From an uncultured Alphaproteobacteria bacterium (GTDB taxonomy: Bacteria > Pseudomonadota > Alphaproteobacteria > HIMB59 > GCA-002718135), in assembly GCA_902612825.1 (NCBI GenBank), contig CACMET010000003.1:1-50535 (forward strand): a DNA stretch of 50,535 nt, written 5' to 3'. The translations under genes were made by a program, and so were the position numbers. The notes under the pieces are model-generated. The model was not told the origin of the DNA. It worked only from the letters and a program-made list of their open reading frames with translations, and ran no database searches. This document shows positions 26,925 through 35,079 of the stretch, in pieces. The stretch's first letter is position 1. Every line of letters starts with the position of its first letter.

Positions 26925-27436
26925 TGATTAAAAGAATTATTTTTAAAAGAAAAAATAATCACATTTTAAAATATTCTTTATTATTATTGCTATTTATTAT
27001 TATTCTTTATCTTATCTCATTTTATTATTTTAATAATAGGGAGTATTTTGTCATTCCTAAATTTACTGATAAATATTTTGTTATTCCTACTAATAAAGAA
27101 GGTGAGGTTGTTGATTATTTAGACAAGAAAAGTTTAAATAACATAGATAATGAAATTAAAGATTTTGATTTTAAAAATATAGACGAACTTGATTTTACAA
27201 TTCAATTATATAGCAATGATAATTTTGAAAATATTAATAAATATTTGTACAATTTATTAGAAAATAAAAAAGAAATTATAGATCATGAAGATATTTTTGT
27301 TTTTTATAAAAAAACTGAAATAGGTACACAATATTTTATTACCTATAAAAATTACATCTCTAAGAATAACGCTTCTGAAGCTTGTGATTTATTAACAATT
27401 GTTAAGACTTGCATAATACTTAATTTACAAAATTAA
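26924..27436 (+). CDS. small membrane-anchored protein, degenerate SPOR-like
   Basis: A 170-residue protein with a basic cytoplasmic start, one strong membrane helix (about residues 17-36) and a periplasmic tail. The C-terminal 75 residues follow the SPOR pattern loosely: FTIQLYSNDNFENINKYL (strand-helix), GTQYFITYKNYISKNNASEA (strand-loop-helix), then TCIILNL (last strand). SPOR domains bind denuded septal peptidoglycan. The gene holds the slot between argS and scpA where many Alphaproteobacteria carry a SPOR protein followed by nagZ, but the usual proline-rich linker is short and nagZ is absent. Without synteny I would call it hypothetical. Confidence 0.6.
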   Translation: MIKRIIFKRKNNHILKYSLLLLLFIIILYLISFYYFNNREYFVIPKFTDKYFVIPTNKEGEVVDYLDKKSLNNIDNEIKDFDFKNIDELDFTIQLYSNDNFENINKYLYNLLENKKEIIDHEDIFVFYKKTEIGTQYFITYKNYISKNNASEACDLLTIVKTCIILNLQN

Positions 27437-27439
27437 TAA

Positions 27440-27458
27440 TATTGAGAGAATCTCAATA
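27440..27458 (+). terminator. weak hairpin between the SPOR-like gene and scpA
   Basis: TATTGAGA and TCTCAATA form a perfect 8-bp stem around the loop GAA, followed by ATTTTATA. It may be a weak terminator or processing site. It lies where nagZ would be in related gene orders. Confidence 0.4.
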
Positions 27459-27475
27459 ATTTTATATAAAAAGTT

Positions 27476-28243
27476 GTGTTAAATGTTCCAGATACAGAAA
27501 TAAAAGAAGGTCAATTTAACCTATTATTAGACAATTTTGAGGGTCCTATAGACCTTTTGTTGGTTTTGGCTAGATCACAGAAGGTTGATTTATCTGATAT
27601 ATCTATATCCGAGTTAGCTGATCAATATATTAATTTTATTAATCAATATAGAAATATTCATATTGAAATAGCTGCAGATTATTTAGTGATGGCAGCATGG
27701 CTAACGTATTTGAAATCAAGATTATTATTGCCAAAAGAAGAAACAACAGATGAATATACAGCTGATGAATTAGAAGAGGCTTTAAAATATCAATTACAGA
27801 GACTAGAGGCTTTTCAAAATATTTCTAAAATCATATATTCAAGACCTCTTGTTAATAGAGATGTATTTTATGGGGGGTCATCTGAAGGTCTCAAAGTTAA
27901 ATATAATATTAATTATACTTCTAATTTATATGACTTACTAAAATCATATAGTCAAATACTTAAATCGAATGAACAGGTAAAACAATTAACTATTGAGTAT
28001 TCAGAACTTTATTCAGTTGATCAAGCAGTTAAAAGATTAAAAGGTATTTTTGGAAATATTACAGAATGGACTAATTTTTTAAATGTAATTCCAAATTTAA
28101 TTAAAGCTAATAAAACAATTAATAAATCCATTATCTCATCTAATTTTGTTGCTTCTTTAGAATTATCAAAAAATGGCTTTATTGATTTAAAACAAGATGA
28201 AAGTTTTGGGAATATTTATTTAAAATTTAATCAAAATGGATAA
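27476..28243 (+). CDS. scpA: segregation and condensation protein A
   Basis: A 255-residue ScpA kleisin that bridges the SMC heads in the chromosome-condensing SMC-ScpAB complex. The N-terminal SMC-neck-binding region has the family signature NFEGPIDLLLVLARSQKVDLSDI and then AADYLVMAAWLTYLKSRLLLP. The C-terminal winged-helix part is recognisable but short. It starts at a GTG (27476); no ATG gives the same N-terminus. The 3' end overlaps scpB by 8 bases, so the two subunits are translationally coupled. Confidence 0.92.
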   Translation: MLNVPDTEIKEGQFNLLLDNFEGPIDLLLVLARSQKVDLSDISISELADQYINFINQYRNIHIEIAADYLVMAAWLTYLKSRLLLPKEETTDEYTADELEEALKYQLQRLEAFQNISKIIYSRPLVNRDVFYGGSSEGLKVKYNINYTSNLYDLLKSYSQILKSNEQVKQLTIEYSELYSVDQAVKRLKGIFGNITEWTNFLNVIPNLIKANKTINKSIISSNFVASLELSKNGFIDLKQDESFGNIYLKFNQNG

Positions 28244-28871
28244 TAAAGATATTAAAATTTTAGAAGCAATATTATTTGCATCAGGAGAGCCACTTGATGA
28301 AAATGATTTAAAAGAAAAAATTAAAGATAAAAATAATATAAGTAAGCTATTACTAGAAATTAAAGATTTTTATAAAAATAGAGGTATTAATTTAATCAAA
28401 ACTGGCAACAAATGGTCTTTTAGAACTGCTGAAGATCTCAGTGATGAATTAACAATTTTTAAAACACAGAAAAGAAAATTATCAAGAGCAGCATTAGAAA
28501 CATTATCTATAATTGCTTACCAACAACCAATAACAAGATCAGAAATTGAAAATATTAGAGGTGTTCAAATGGGTAGAGGCTCTCTAGATCATTTGATGGA
28601 AATAGGATGGATACGTCCTTCAGGTAGAAAAAGTATACCTGGTAAACCTACTTTATGGTCTACCACAGATTTGTTTGTTGAACATTTTGGATTGAATAGT
28701 TTATCCGATTTACCCAATAAAGAGGAGCTAAAGGCAAGTGGTTTTCTTGATAAACGTTCTGCGATTGCAACTATAAGTGATCTTGCTAAAAATGATGAAA
28801 ATTTACAAAGTAATGATAATTTAGAACAGGATGATGAAAATAATATTGATGATTTTATTCAAAATACTTAG
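28236..28871 (+). CDS. scpB: segregation and condensation protein B
   Basis: A 211-residue ScpB, the winged-helix partner of ScpA. It begins with ILEAILFASGEPLDE and contains the hallmark LSRAALETLSIIAYQQPITRSEIENIRGV and the GRKSIPGKPTLWSTT stretch in the second winged helix. The last ~35 residues are an acidic, Asn/Asp-rich tail that is probably disordered. It follows scpA with an 8-base overlap. A 50-base gap before tatA carries no clear terminator. Confidence 0.93.
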   Translation: MDNKDIKILEAILFASGEPLDENDLKEKIKDKNNISKLLLEIKDFYKNRGINLIKTGNKWSFRTAEDLSDELTIFKTQKRKLSRAALETLSIIAYQQPITRSEIENIRGVQMGRGSLDHLMEIGWIRPSGRKSIPGKPTLWSTTDLFVEHFGLNSLSDLPNKEELKASGFLDKRSAIATISDLAKNDENLQSNDNLEQDDENNIDDFIQNT

Positions 28872-28921
28872 TTAACTTATTACTTCTTGTTTTTTTCCTA
28901 TAGTTTCCGTATAAGCCCCTT

Positions 28922-29107
28922 ATGACACCTAGTATTTGGCAATTATTAATTGTACTCGTTATTGTTCTACTTCTTTTCGGTAGAGGTAAAATACCTCAAC
29001 TTATGGGTGATATGGCAAAAGGAATCAAATCATTCAAGAGAGGAATGTCTGACGAAGAAAAAAAAGAAGATAAAAATTTAGAGAATAAAAACGACGAAGA
29101 AAAGTAA
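28922..29107 (+). CDS. tatA: Sec-independent translocase subunit TatA
   Basis: A 61-residue TatA, the pore-forming subunit of twin-arginine export. It has a single N-terminal membrane helix ending in the [15 protein letters not shown] hinge motif, then the amphipathic helix [12 protein letters not shown], and a charged lysine/glutamate tail. The conserved Phe-Gly of the hinge is present. It heads tatA-tatB-tatC with 5- and 15-base gaps, as in most Alphaproteobacteria, between scpB and serS. Confidence 0.95.
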   Translation: MTPSIWQLLIVLVIVLLLFGRGKIPQLMGDMAKGIKSFKRGMSDEEKKEDKNLENKNDEEK

Positions 29108-29112
29108 ATATA

Positions 29113-29427
29113 ATGTTTACTTTTGGTTGGAGTGAAATTTTCTTAATTGGGATAATAGTCGTTGTTGTTATTGGCCCAAAAGATCTTCCAAAATTCATTA
29201 AACAAGTTGGATCTTTTACTAAATATATTAAAAAAATGTCTTCTGAATTTAAGTCATCTATAAATGAAATTGCTGAGGAGGAAGAAATTAAAGAATTAGC
29301 TAAATCAGTCAAAGAGGTAAAAAAAATAAAAGACGGCATTAATATCAAAAAAAATTTTGAAAACGAGATTAAAGAAGTTCAAGAAACAGTGAAAATGACC
29401 GAGAATGAATTTTCAAAAAAAAATTAA
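29113..29427 (+). CDS. tatB: Sec-independent translocase subunit TatB
   Basis: A 104-residue TatB that together with TatC forms the twin-arginine signal receptor. The N-terminal helix carries GWSEIFLIGIIVVVVIGPKDLPK, with the TatB-type glutamate in the membrane segment and the Gly-Pro hinge. A long amphipathic and coiled, strongly charged tail follows. It is on the short side for TatB, matching the overall trimming of proteins here. Confidence 0.93.
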   Translation: MFTFGWSEIFLIGIIVVVVIGPKDLPKFIKQVGSFTKYIKKMSSEFKSSINEIAEEEEIKELAKSVKEVKKIKDGINIKKNFENEIKEVQETVKMTENEFSKKN

Positions 29428-29442
29428 TTTATTATTTTTGTA

Positions 29443-30198
29443 ATGGCTGAAGAAAAATTTGAAGAAATGTCTCTAATAGGGCATCTCACCGAGTTACGAA
29501 AAAGACTACTATGGAGTTTTTTATATATTTTATTAATCTTTATTGTTTGTTTTTACTTTGCAGATGAATTATTTGCCTTTTTAGCCAGTCCTCTAGTAGA
29601 ACTATTTGATAAAGATAAAGGTCAAGGTTTTATTTATACAGCTTTACAAGAAGCTTTTTTTACAGAATTAAAAATAGCTTTTTTCTTTGCTTTATTTTTT
29701 TCATTCCCATTAATTGCAATACAAATATGGAGATTTATTGCACCAGGATTATACAAAAAGGAAAAGAGAGCTTTTTTACCCTATTTAGTTGCGACACCAA
29801 TTTTATTTTTCGCAGGTGGATCAATGGTTTATTATATTATTGCGCCATTGGCATGGTCTTTTTTCCTATCTTATCAAAACCTTGGTTCTAGCGGAGTTCC
29901 TATTCGATTAGAAGCTAAGATGGGAGAATATTTATCCCTTATGATGCGATTTATTTTTGCTTTTGGTTTAGCATTTCAGCTTCCTGTTGTTTTATCTTTA
30001 ATGGCAAGAGTAGGGATGGTTACTTATGAATCACTTAAAAAATTTAGAAAATATGCAATTGTATTAGCATTTTTATCGGCAGCATTCTTAACTCCACCTG
30101 ATCCATTTAGTCAAATAAGTTTAGCTCTGCCAATTATATTTTTATACGAAGTTTCAATTTATATTGCAAAACTAATACAAAAAAATAAAGATAAGTAA
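29443..30198 (+). CDS. tatC: Sec-independent translocase subunit TatC
   Basis: A 251-residue, six-helix inner-membrane protein that recognises twin-arginine signal peptides. Family marks are MSLIGHLTELRKRLLWSF at the start and FALFFSFPLIAIQIWRFIAPGLYKKEKR in the first loops, with Glu-Lys-Arg for signal-peptide binding. FGLAFQLPVV and the FLSAAFLTPPDPFSQ stretch follow towards the end. The stop overlaps the serS start by one base. Confidence 0.96.
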   Translation: MAEEKFEEMSLIGHLTELRKRLLWSFLYILLIFIVCFYFADELFAFLASPLVELFDKDKGQGFIYTALQEAFFTELKIAFFFALFFSFPLIAIQIWRFIAPGLYKKEKRAFLPYLVATPILFFAGGSMVYYIIAPLAWSFFLSYQNLGSSGVPIRLEAKMGEYLSLMMRFIFAFGLAFQLPVVLSLMARVGMVTYESLKKFRKYAIVLAFLSAAFLTPPDPFSQISLALPIIFLYEVSIYIAKLIQKNKDK

Positions 30199-31460
30199 TG
30201 CATAATATTAATTTTATCAGAGAAAATCCAACAGAGTTTGATAATTATATGAAACAAAGAGGTGAGCATCCAATATCAAATAAAATATTAGAACTAGATA
30301 AAGTTAAAAGAGAAACTCAGACTGTTCTTCAGAACCTTTTAGCAGAAAGAAACTCTATTTCTAAAAATATTGGTAAACTTAAAAGTGAAAATAAAGATGC
30401 TTCATCAGAGATGAATAAAGTTGATGAAATTAAAAATAAAATTATTAATTTAAAGGAACTTGAGACTATTAAAGACGAGGAGCTAAAAACTATTCTCTCT
30501 AGACTTCCAAATATAGCTGATAAGACTGTACCTATAGGAAGCAATGAAGCAGACAATACAAAATATAGAGAATGGGGTGAAAAACCAGAATTTGATTTTA
30601 ATCCTAAAACTCATTTTGAATTAGGGGAAAATTTAGGTTTAATGAATTTTGAAACTGCATCTAAATTATCAGGATCTAGATTTGTTTTATTAAAAAATCA
30701 ACTTTCTAAGCTGGAAAGAGCAATAGCAAATTTTATGTTAGATAAGCATACGAATGAAAATGGTTATATTGAATATAATTTACCTTTTTTGGTTAAAGAT
30801 TCTGCCCTTTTTGGAACAGGGCAATTACCTAAATTTGGTGAAGATTTATTTACTGCTGGGGAAGATCATTGGTTAATACCAACTGCTGAAGTTCCTTTAA
30901 CAAACATGGTTAGAGAGGAAATACTTAACCAAAATCAATTACCCATGAGAGTAACTTCTTATACCCCATGTTTTAGATCAGAGGCTGGTGCTGCTGGTAA
31001 AGATACACGTGGTATGTTGAGACAGCATCAATTTACTAAAGTTGAATTAGTTTCAATAGTAGAGCCACAGCATTCACAAGATGAATTAGAAAGAATGCTT
31101 GAAAGCGCTGAGAGTATTCTTCAAGATTTAAATATTCATTATAGGATTATGACTTTGTGTACTGGTGATATGGGCTTTTCAGCATCAAAAACATACGATA
31201 TTGAAGTGTGGCTTCCAGGTGAAAATACTTATAGAGAAATTTCAAGCTGCTCAAATTGTAATGATTTTCAAGCTAGGAGAATGAATACAAGATATAAATT
31301 AGAAAATAAAAATATTTTTGTTCATACACTTAATGGATCCGGCTTAGCAGTAGGAAGAACACTAATTGCTATTCTTGAAAATTATCAAATGAAAGATGGA
31401 AATATTAAAATTCCAGAAGTTTTGAAAAAATATTTCAATAATTCTGATACTCTTATCTAG
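30198..31460 (+). CDS. serS: seryl-tRNA synthetase
   Basis: A 420-residue class II synthetase. The N-terminal long coiled-coil arm (about residues 25-105) that grips the long variable arm of tRNA-Ser is present. Motif 2 appears as FRSEAGAAGKDTRGMLRQHQF and motif 3 as GSGLAVGRTLIAILENYQ. The active-site TAEVPLTNM stretch also fits. It overlaps tatC and the downstream pcm by a single base each, so tatC-serS-pcm are translationally linked. The surE gene that often lies between serS and pcm is missing. Confidence 0.97.
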   Translation: MHNINFIRENPTEFDNYMKQRGEHPISNKILELDKVKRETQTVLQNLLAERNSISKNIGKLKSENKDASSEMNKVDEIKNKIINLKELETIKDEELKTILSRLPNIADKTVPIGSNEADNTKYREWGEKPEFDFNPKTHFELGENLGLMNFETASKLSGSRFVLLKNQLSKLERAIANFMLDKHTNENGYIEYNLPFLVKDSALFGTGQLPKFGEDLFTAGEDHWLIPTAEVPLTNMVREEILNQNQLPMRVTSYTPCFRSEAGAAGKDTRGMLRQHQFTKVELVSIVEPQHSQDELERMLESAESILQDLNIHYRIMTLCTGDMGFSASKTYDIEVWLPGENTYREISSCSNCNDFQARRMNTRYKLENKNIFVHTLNGSGLAVGRTLIAILENYQMKDGNIKIPEVLKKYFNNSDTLI

Positions 31461-32086
31461 TGCTTGATGTAAGGAAAATAAGATTAATACTCGAGTTACG
31501 AGAGTCAGGTATTAGTAATGCTGAAGTCCTCTCTGCAATTGAAAAAATTCCAAGAGAAAAGTTTATTAGTGAAGCTTACAGAAATCAAGCTTATGAAAAT
31601 ATAGCTTTACCAATTGAAAATAATCAAACAATTAGTCAACCCTACGTTGTAGCAAAGATGACTGAATTACTTGATGTTAAAAGTAACCACAAAGTATTAG
31701 AAATAGGCACTGGTAGTGGATATCAGTGTGCAGTATTATCAATCTTGGCAAGGCGTGTGTACACTATTGAAAGAATTAAAAATTTATATGAAGGTTCTAA
31801 TAATATTTTTGAGAAATTAAAATTAACTAATATTGTTTCAAAATACGATGATGGTAATAATGGCTGGATTGAACAAATACCTTTTGATAGAATAATATTT
31901 ACAGCAGCATCTAAAAAAATAAATAATGAAATTTTTTCTCATATTGAAAATGAAGGAATTATTGTTTGTCCTATTGTTAAAAATAACAAGCAAATACTTG
32001 TAAAATATATAAAACAAAATAATAAAATTATTTCTGAAGAATATGATCATGTTTTATTTGTTCCAAATCTTCAAGGTATAGTATAG
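31460..32086 (+). CDS. pcm: protein-L-isoaspartate O-methyltransferase
   Basis: A 208-residue repair methyltransferase that uses SAM to methylate isoaspartyl residues in damaged proteins. It resembles E. coli Pcm along its length: IPREKFISEAYRNQAYENIALP, the substrate loop NQTISQPYVVAKMTELL, SAM motif I VLEIGTGSGYQCAVLS, and FDRIIFTAA. The start is a GTG overlapping the serS stop (TAGTG). This is the canonical enzyme, in contrast to the divergent PIMT-like protein at 16280. Its last 16 bases overlap the convergent MATE gene. Confidence 0.95.
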   Translation: MLDVRKIRLILELRESGISNAEVLSAIEKIPREKFISEAYRNQAYENIALPIENNQTISQPYVVAKMTELLDVKSNHKVLEIGTGSGYQCAVLSILARRVYTIERIKNLYEGSNNIFEKLKLTNIVSKYDDGNNGWIEQIPFDRIIFTAASKKINNEIFSHIENEGIIVCPIVKNNKQILVKYIKQNNKIISEEYDHVLFVPNLQGIV

Positions 32087-33444
32087 CTGTTTTGAATATT
32101 TCGAATTTTATTTGAAGAATAAAAATAATATAAGATACCAATTATCCAATGAACAAGAGTTAAAGCAATAAACATATAGATATAGTTTTCTTCTATAAAA
32201 TTATTTACAAATAATATTACAATTATAGGCACTAAAACAAATCTAATTATGGCCATATACATTACTATTATTGCTTTTTTTAGCCCTTGGAATGAAGCAT
32301 TAGAAATAAAGAAGAAAGGAAAAGCAGGAAAACCAAGTGCATAAATTTTAAGATATATTGATCCATAGTAAATTACTTCTTTATCATCAGTAAATAATCT
32401 CATGGAATCTTCTGCAGTTATAAATAAGATTAATCCTGCTATAGTTAATATTATAACTCCTGTAATCATAGCTTTATTGTAAGTTTCTAAAATTCTTTCA
32501 TAGTTTTTAGCACCAAAATTTTGACCAACAATGGCTGTTACTGCTGTACTTAAACCTAATAAGGGCAAGAAAAGCAGTTGTTCATATCTTCCAGCTGAAG
32601 AAAAACCAGCAATTGCATCATTACCAAAACGACTTACAAAAAATAATAATATATATGATCCAAGAGCAATCATCATTAATCCTAATGCTGCTGGAATAGC
32701 CTGAAATGAAATTTCCTTAATTAAACTTAATCTAGGAATTAAATAATTATTTTTAAAATTTTCAAAAATCTCTGTTTTATAAATTTTATATAGTAAATAT
32801 AAAAGACCAATTATTTGAGAGAGTATTGTAGCTATTGCTATTCCAGCTATACCCATTGGCGCAAATAATTCAAAATTAATTATCTTTCCTGTAATTAATA
32901 TTGGATTTAAAATTATATTAAGAAAAAAACTAAAAATTAAAACATTCCTATAACTTTTAGTATCTCCTTGAGCTGATAAACATGAATTACATACCATGAG
33001 TAAAAGAATTATGACTGATCCTAAATAAATTACGTTCATATATAATGATGAAAGTTTAAGGGTTTTTGGATCATCATTTATAGATTCTAAAATTATGTTT
33101 CCAAAATAAAGTCCAAAAATAGTTATAACTAAGCCTACTAAAATTGTTACGACAAAAGATTGTGAAAATGCATGACTTGCTTTTTTAATATTTTTTTCTC
33201 CTAAAGAATTAGCAACATTACTTGTTGTAGCTATGCTCAGTCCTATTCCAAGTGCAATAATTATAAAATATACAGGAAATGTTTGACCAATAGCTGCTAA
33301 AGCTGTTTCAGATATCATTCTACCTGCAAAGATTGTATCAACTAAAGAATACAGATTATTAAATATAGTTCCAATTGAGGCTGGCAAAGCAATTTTTATA
33401 AATAGCTTATAGATATCTTCGTTAAGTAAATTAATTTTTTTCAT
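32071..33444 (-). CDS. MATE-family multidrug/toxin exporter
   Basis: A 457-residue membrane protein with about twelve hydrophobic helices. It has the two-fold repeated architecture of the MatE family: KIALPASIGTIFNNLYSLVDTIFAGR in the first half, and EISFQAIPAALGLMMIALGSYIL then IVGQNFGAKNYERI in the second. Such proteins export cationic drugs, toxins or metabolites using Na+ or H+ gradients. The substrate is unknown. It is transcribed leftward after rlmJ (2-base gap) and overlaps pcm tail to tail by 16 bases, so no terminator separates them. Confidence 0.9.
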   Translation of the reverse strand: MKKINLLNEDIYKLFIKIALPASIGTIFNNLYSLVDTIFAGRMISETALAAIGQTFPVYFIIIALGIGLSIATTSNVANSLGEKNIKKASHAFSQSFVVTILVGLVITIFGLYFGNIILESINDDPKTLKLSSLYMNVIYLGSVIILLLMVCNSCLSAQGDTKSYRNVLIFSFFLNIILNPILITGKIINFELFAPMGIAGIAIATILSQIIGLLYLLYKIYKTEIFENFKNNYLIPRLSLIKEISFQAIPAALGLMMIALGSYILLFFVSRFGNDAIAGFSSAGRYEQLLFLPLLGLSTAVTAIVGQNFGAKNYERILETYNKAMITGVIILTIAGLILFITAEDSMRLFTDDKEVIYYGSIYLKIYALGFPAFPFFFISNASFQGLKKAIIVMYMAIIRFVLVPIIVILFVNNFIEENYIYMFIALTLVHWIIGILYYFYSSNKIRNIQNSYTIP

Positions 33445-33446
33445 AT

Positions 33447-34277
33447 TTATAAATATCTTAATTTAAACCTGGTACTATTTTCCTCTTGTTTTAAAATATT
33501 TTGAACTTCGTGTATTGCCTCTTTGAGGTTTTTCATTATAGATCTATTTGAAAAATTTATTAATAATAAGCCACTTCCTTGCATTCCAACATTGTCTCCA
33601 TATTTCATAATAGGAAGTTCAACATTGATAATATTACTTATACCTTTTTTTCTAATATTCTGAATAAAGGAATCATTTTCCAAAATATTCAAAACTGGAT
33701 ACCATATTATGATTTTGGATTTTGAGAATAAATTATCAATATTATTTAGTATCTCCTCTACTTTTTCAAAATCATCCTTTATTTCATATGATGGATCTAT
33801 AAATACAAAATAATTCTTGTATTTATTAATTTTATTAAAAATAAAATTAAATCCATCAGCATTTAAAATTTTAATATTGGTATATTTGTTTAAGTTTTTT
33901 TTTAATAATTCATATTCGTTCTTGTGTAGTTCACAAAAAAATAATTTATCTTTTTGATTAGCTACGGATGAAATAAATATAGGTGATCCAGGATAAAAAT
34001 TATTTTTTCCAGTAATTTTAGAAATAGTTGAAAGATAATTTTTAATTAAAATATTATTACCTTTGTAATTTTGTATCTTTTTAATTCCTTCTTTATACTC
34101 TTTATTCTTATCCATGTACTTTGATATATATTTATAAATTCCATTACCAGAATGAGTATCAATATAACTTATTGAATTATTTACTTTTTTTTCAAGATTA
34201 TATAAGTAAAGCATAATAATGTGTTTCATAACATCTGCATGATTTCCAGCATGATATCCGTGTTTATAGCTAAGCAT
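33447..34277 (-). CDS. rlmJ: 23S rRNA (adenine-N6)-methyltransferase RlmJ
   Basis: A 276-residue RlmJ (formerly YhiR) protein that methylates A2030 of 23S rRNA in E. coli. The N-terminal block MLSYKHGYHAGNHADVMKH is nearly diagnostic. The SAM pocket includes YIDTHSGNGIY, and the catalytic motif is FIDPSYE. Most RlmJ proteins have DPPY/F at this last site; Ser replaces the second proline here, a change worth noting though the fold is intact. The C-terminus has the GSGLLLINF strand. It is followed 2 bases later by the MATE gene and diverges from the cold-shock gene. Confidence 0.92.
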   Translation of the reverse strand: MLSYKHGYHAGNHADVMKHIIMLYLYNLEKKVNNSISYIDTHSGNGIYKYISKYMDKNKEYKEGIKKIQNYKGNNILIKNYLSTISKITGKNNFYPGSPIFISSVANQKDKLFFCELHKNEYELLKKNLNKYTNIKILNADGFNFIFNKINKYKNYFVFIDPSYEIKDDFEKVEEILNNIDNLFSKSKIIIWYPVLNILENDSFIQNIRKKGISNIINVELPIMKYGDNVGMQGSGLLLINFSNRSIMKNLKEAIHEVQNILKQEENSTRFKLRYL

Positions 34278-34404
34278 AAAAATAAAAAAAAATTGTTGAA
34301 ATTAATTTCTTATTAGTTATTTAAAGTATTAAATTAATCAATATACAATATTTATATAAGTTAAATAAATTTAATCCCCCAATAATAAATAAGGAGAATA
34401 TAAT

Positions 34405-34608
34405 ATGCCAAGTGGTAAAATTAAATGGTTTAATCCGACCAAAGGTTATGGATTTATAGAAAATGATGATGGAGGAAAAGATGTTTTTCTTCATGTTTCA
34501 GCTTTAGAAGCTGCTGGTATTGATACTTTAGAAGAAGGTATGCCAGTTGAATTTGAAATCGGTGAAAACCGTGGAAAAGAAAACGCTATTAATATTAAGA
34601 AAAAATAA
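34405..34608 (+). CDS. cold-shock protein (CspA family)
   Basis: A 67-residue single cold-shock domain that binds single-stranded RNA and DNA. RNP1 is KGYGFIEND and RNP2 is DVFLHVS; the surface aromatics Trp9 and Phe18 of the binding face are present. A good ribosome-binding site, AAGGAGAA, lies 9 bases before the ATG. The 127-base spacer upstream, shared with the divergent rlmJ, could hold a temperature-responsive 5' leader, but I see no convincing structure in it. A small membrane protein gene follows 7 bases later. Confidence 0.95.
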   Translation: MPSGKIKWFNPTKGYGFIENDDGGKDVFLHVSALEAAGIDTLEEGMPVEFEIGENRGKENAINIKKK

Positions 34609-34615
34609 TATTTAA

Positions 34616-34843
34616 TTGAATTCAAACAAACTTTTAGAATGGATTGGCGTAACAACAGCCATCCTTTATTCCCTACTAGTTGCATTTAACATTGGATTAG
34701 AATTTATTGGTTTTTCATTATTATTGCTATCAGCATTATTAATTGGAGTCTGGGCCTATAAATTAAAACACAATGGGATATTGTTTTTACAATTCTTCTA
34801 CGCTGGTGCAGGTATTATAGGAATGTATAGATGGTTTGGATAA
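34616..34843 (+). CDS. small integral membrane protein, half-PnuC-like
   Basis: A 75-residue hydrophobic protein, apparently three short membrane helices and almost no soluble part. The pattern LEWIGVTTAILYSLLVAF, then ALLIGVWAYKLK and LQFFYAGAGIIGMYRWFG, resembles one structural repeat of PnuC/SWEET-like transporters (the final Q-x-F-Y...G-x-Y-x-W is PnuC-like). A half-size protein would have to dimerise. The TTG at 34616 is the only plausible start. It overlaps the next gene by 13 bases. Function is unknown. Confidence 0.6.
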   Translation: MNSNKLLEWIGVTTAILYSLLVAFNIGLEFIGFSLLLLSALLIGVWAYKLKHNGILFLQFFYAGAGIIGMYRWFG

Positions 34844-35079
34844 AAATATTTTTTACATTTTTATTTTTACATTCTTCTATCGCTTATTCTGCTGAATTAA
34901 ATGAAGAAGAAGAAATGTACTTTAATTTTGTTGATTTAAATAATGATGGAGTTATTTCTTATGAAGAGATTGAACAATCATTAAATCTACTCTTTCAAAT
35001 TATAGATCTGAATCAAGATAATAAAATTTCTCAAAATGAAATAAATGAATTAAAAGGTATAATTGTATCTTTAAAATGA
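34831..35079 (+). CDS. small secreted EF-hand calcium-binding protein
   Basis: An 82-residue protein with a clear signal peptide (MVWIKIFFTFLFLHSSIAYSA, cleaved near residue 20). A pair of EF-hand loops follows: DLNNDGVISYEE and DLNQDNKISQNE. Both have acidic or Asn residues at positions 1, 3, 5 and Glu at 12, so both should bind Ca2+, in the periplasm. The start lies within the preceding gene and the end overlaps the djlA-like gene by 4 bases, so all three are coupled. Its partner is unknown. Short two-EF-hand periplasmic proteins are common in Alphaproteobacteria, but few are characterised. Confidence 0.8.
   Translation: MVWIKIFFTFLFLHSSIAYSAELNEEEEMYFNFVDLNNDGVISYEEIEQSLNLLFQIIDLNQDNKISQNEINELKGIIVSLK

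Noticed and set aside
34298-34309. Palindrome GAAATTAATTTC between rlmJ and the cold-shock gene
   Set aside because: It is short and A/T-rich, with no promoter context; it is likely by chance at this base composition.
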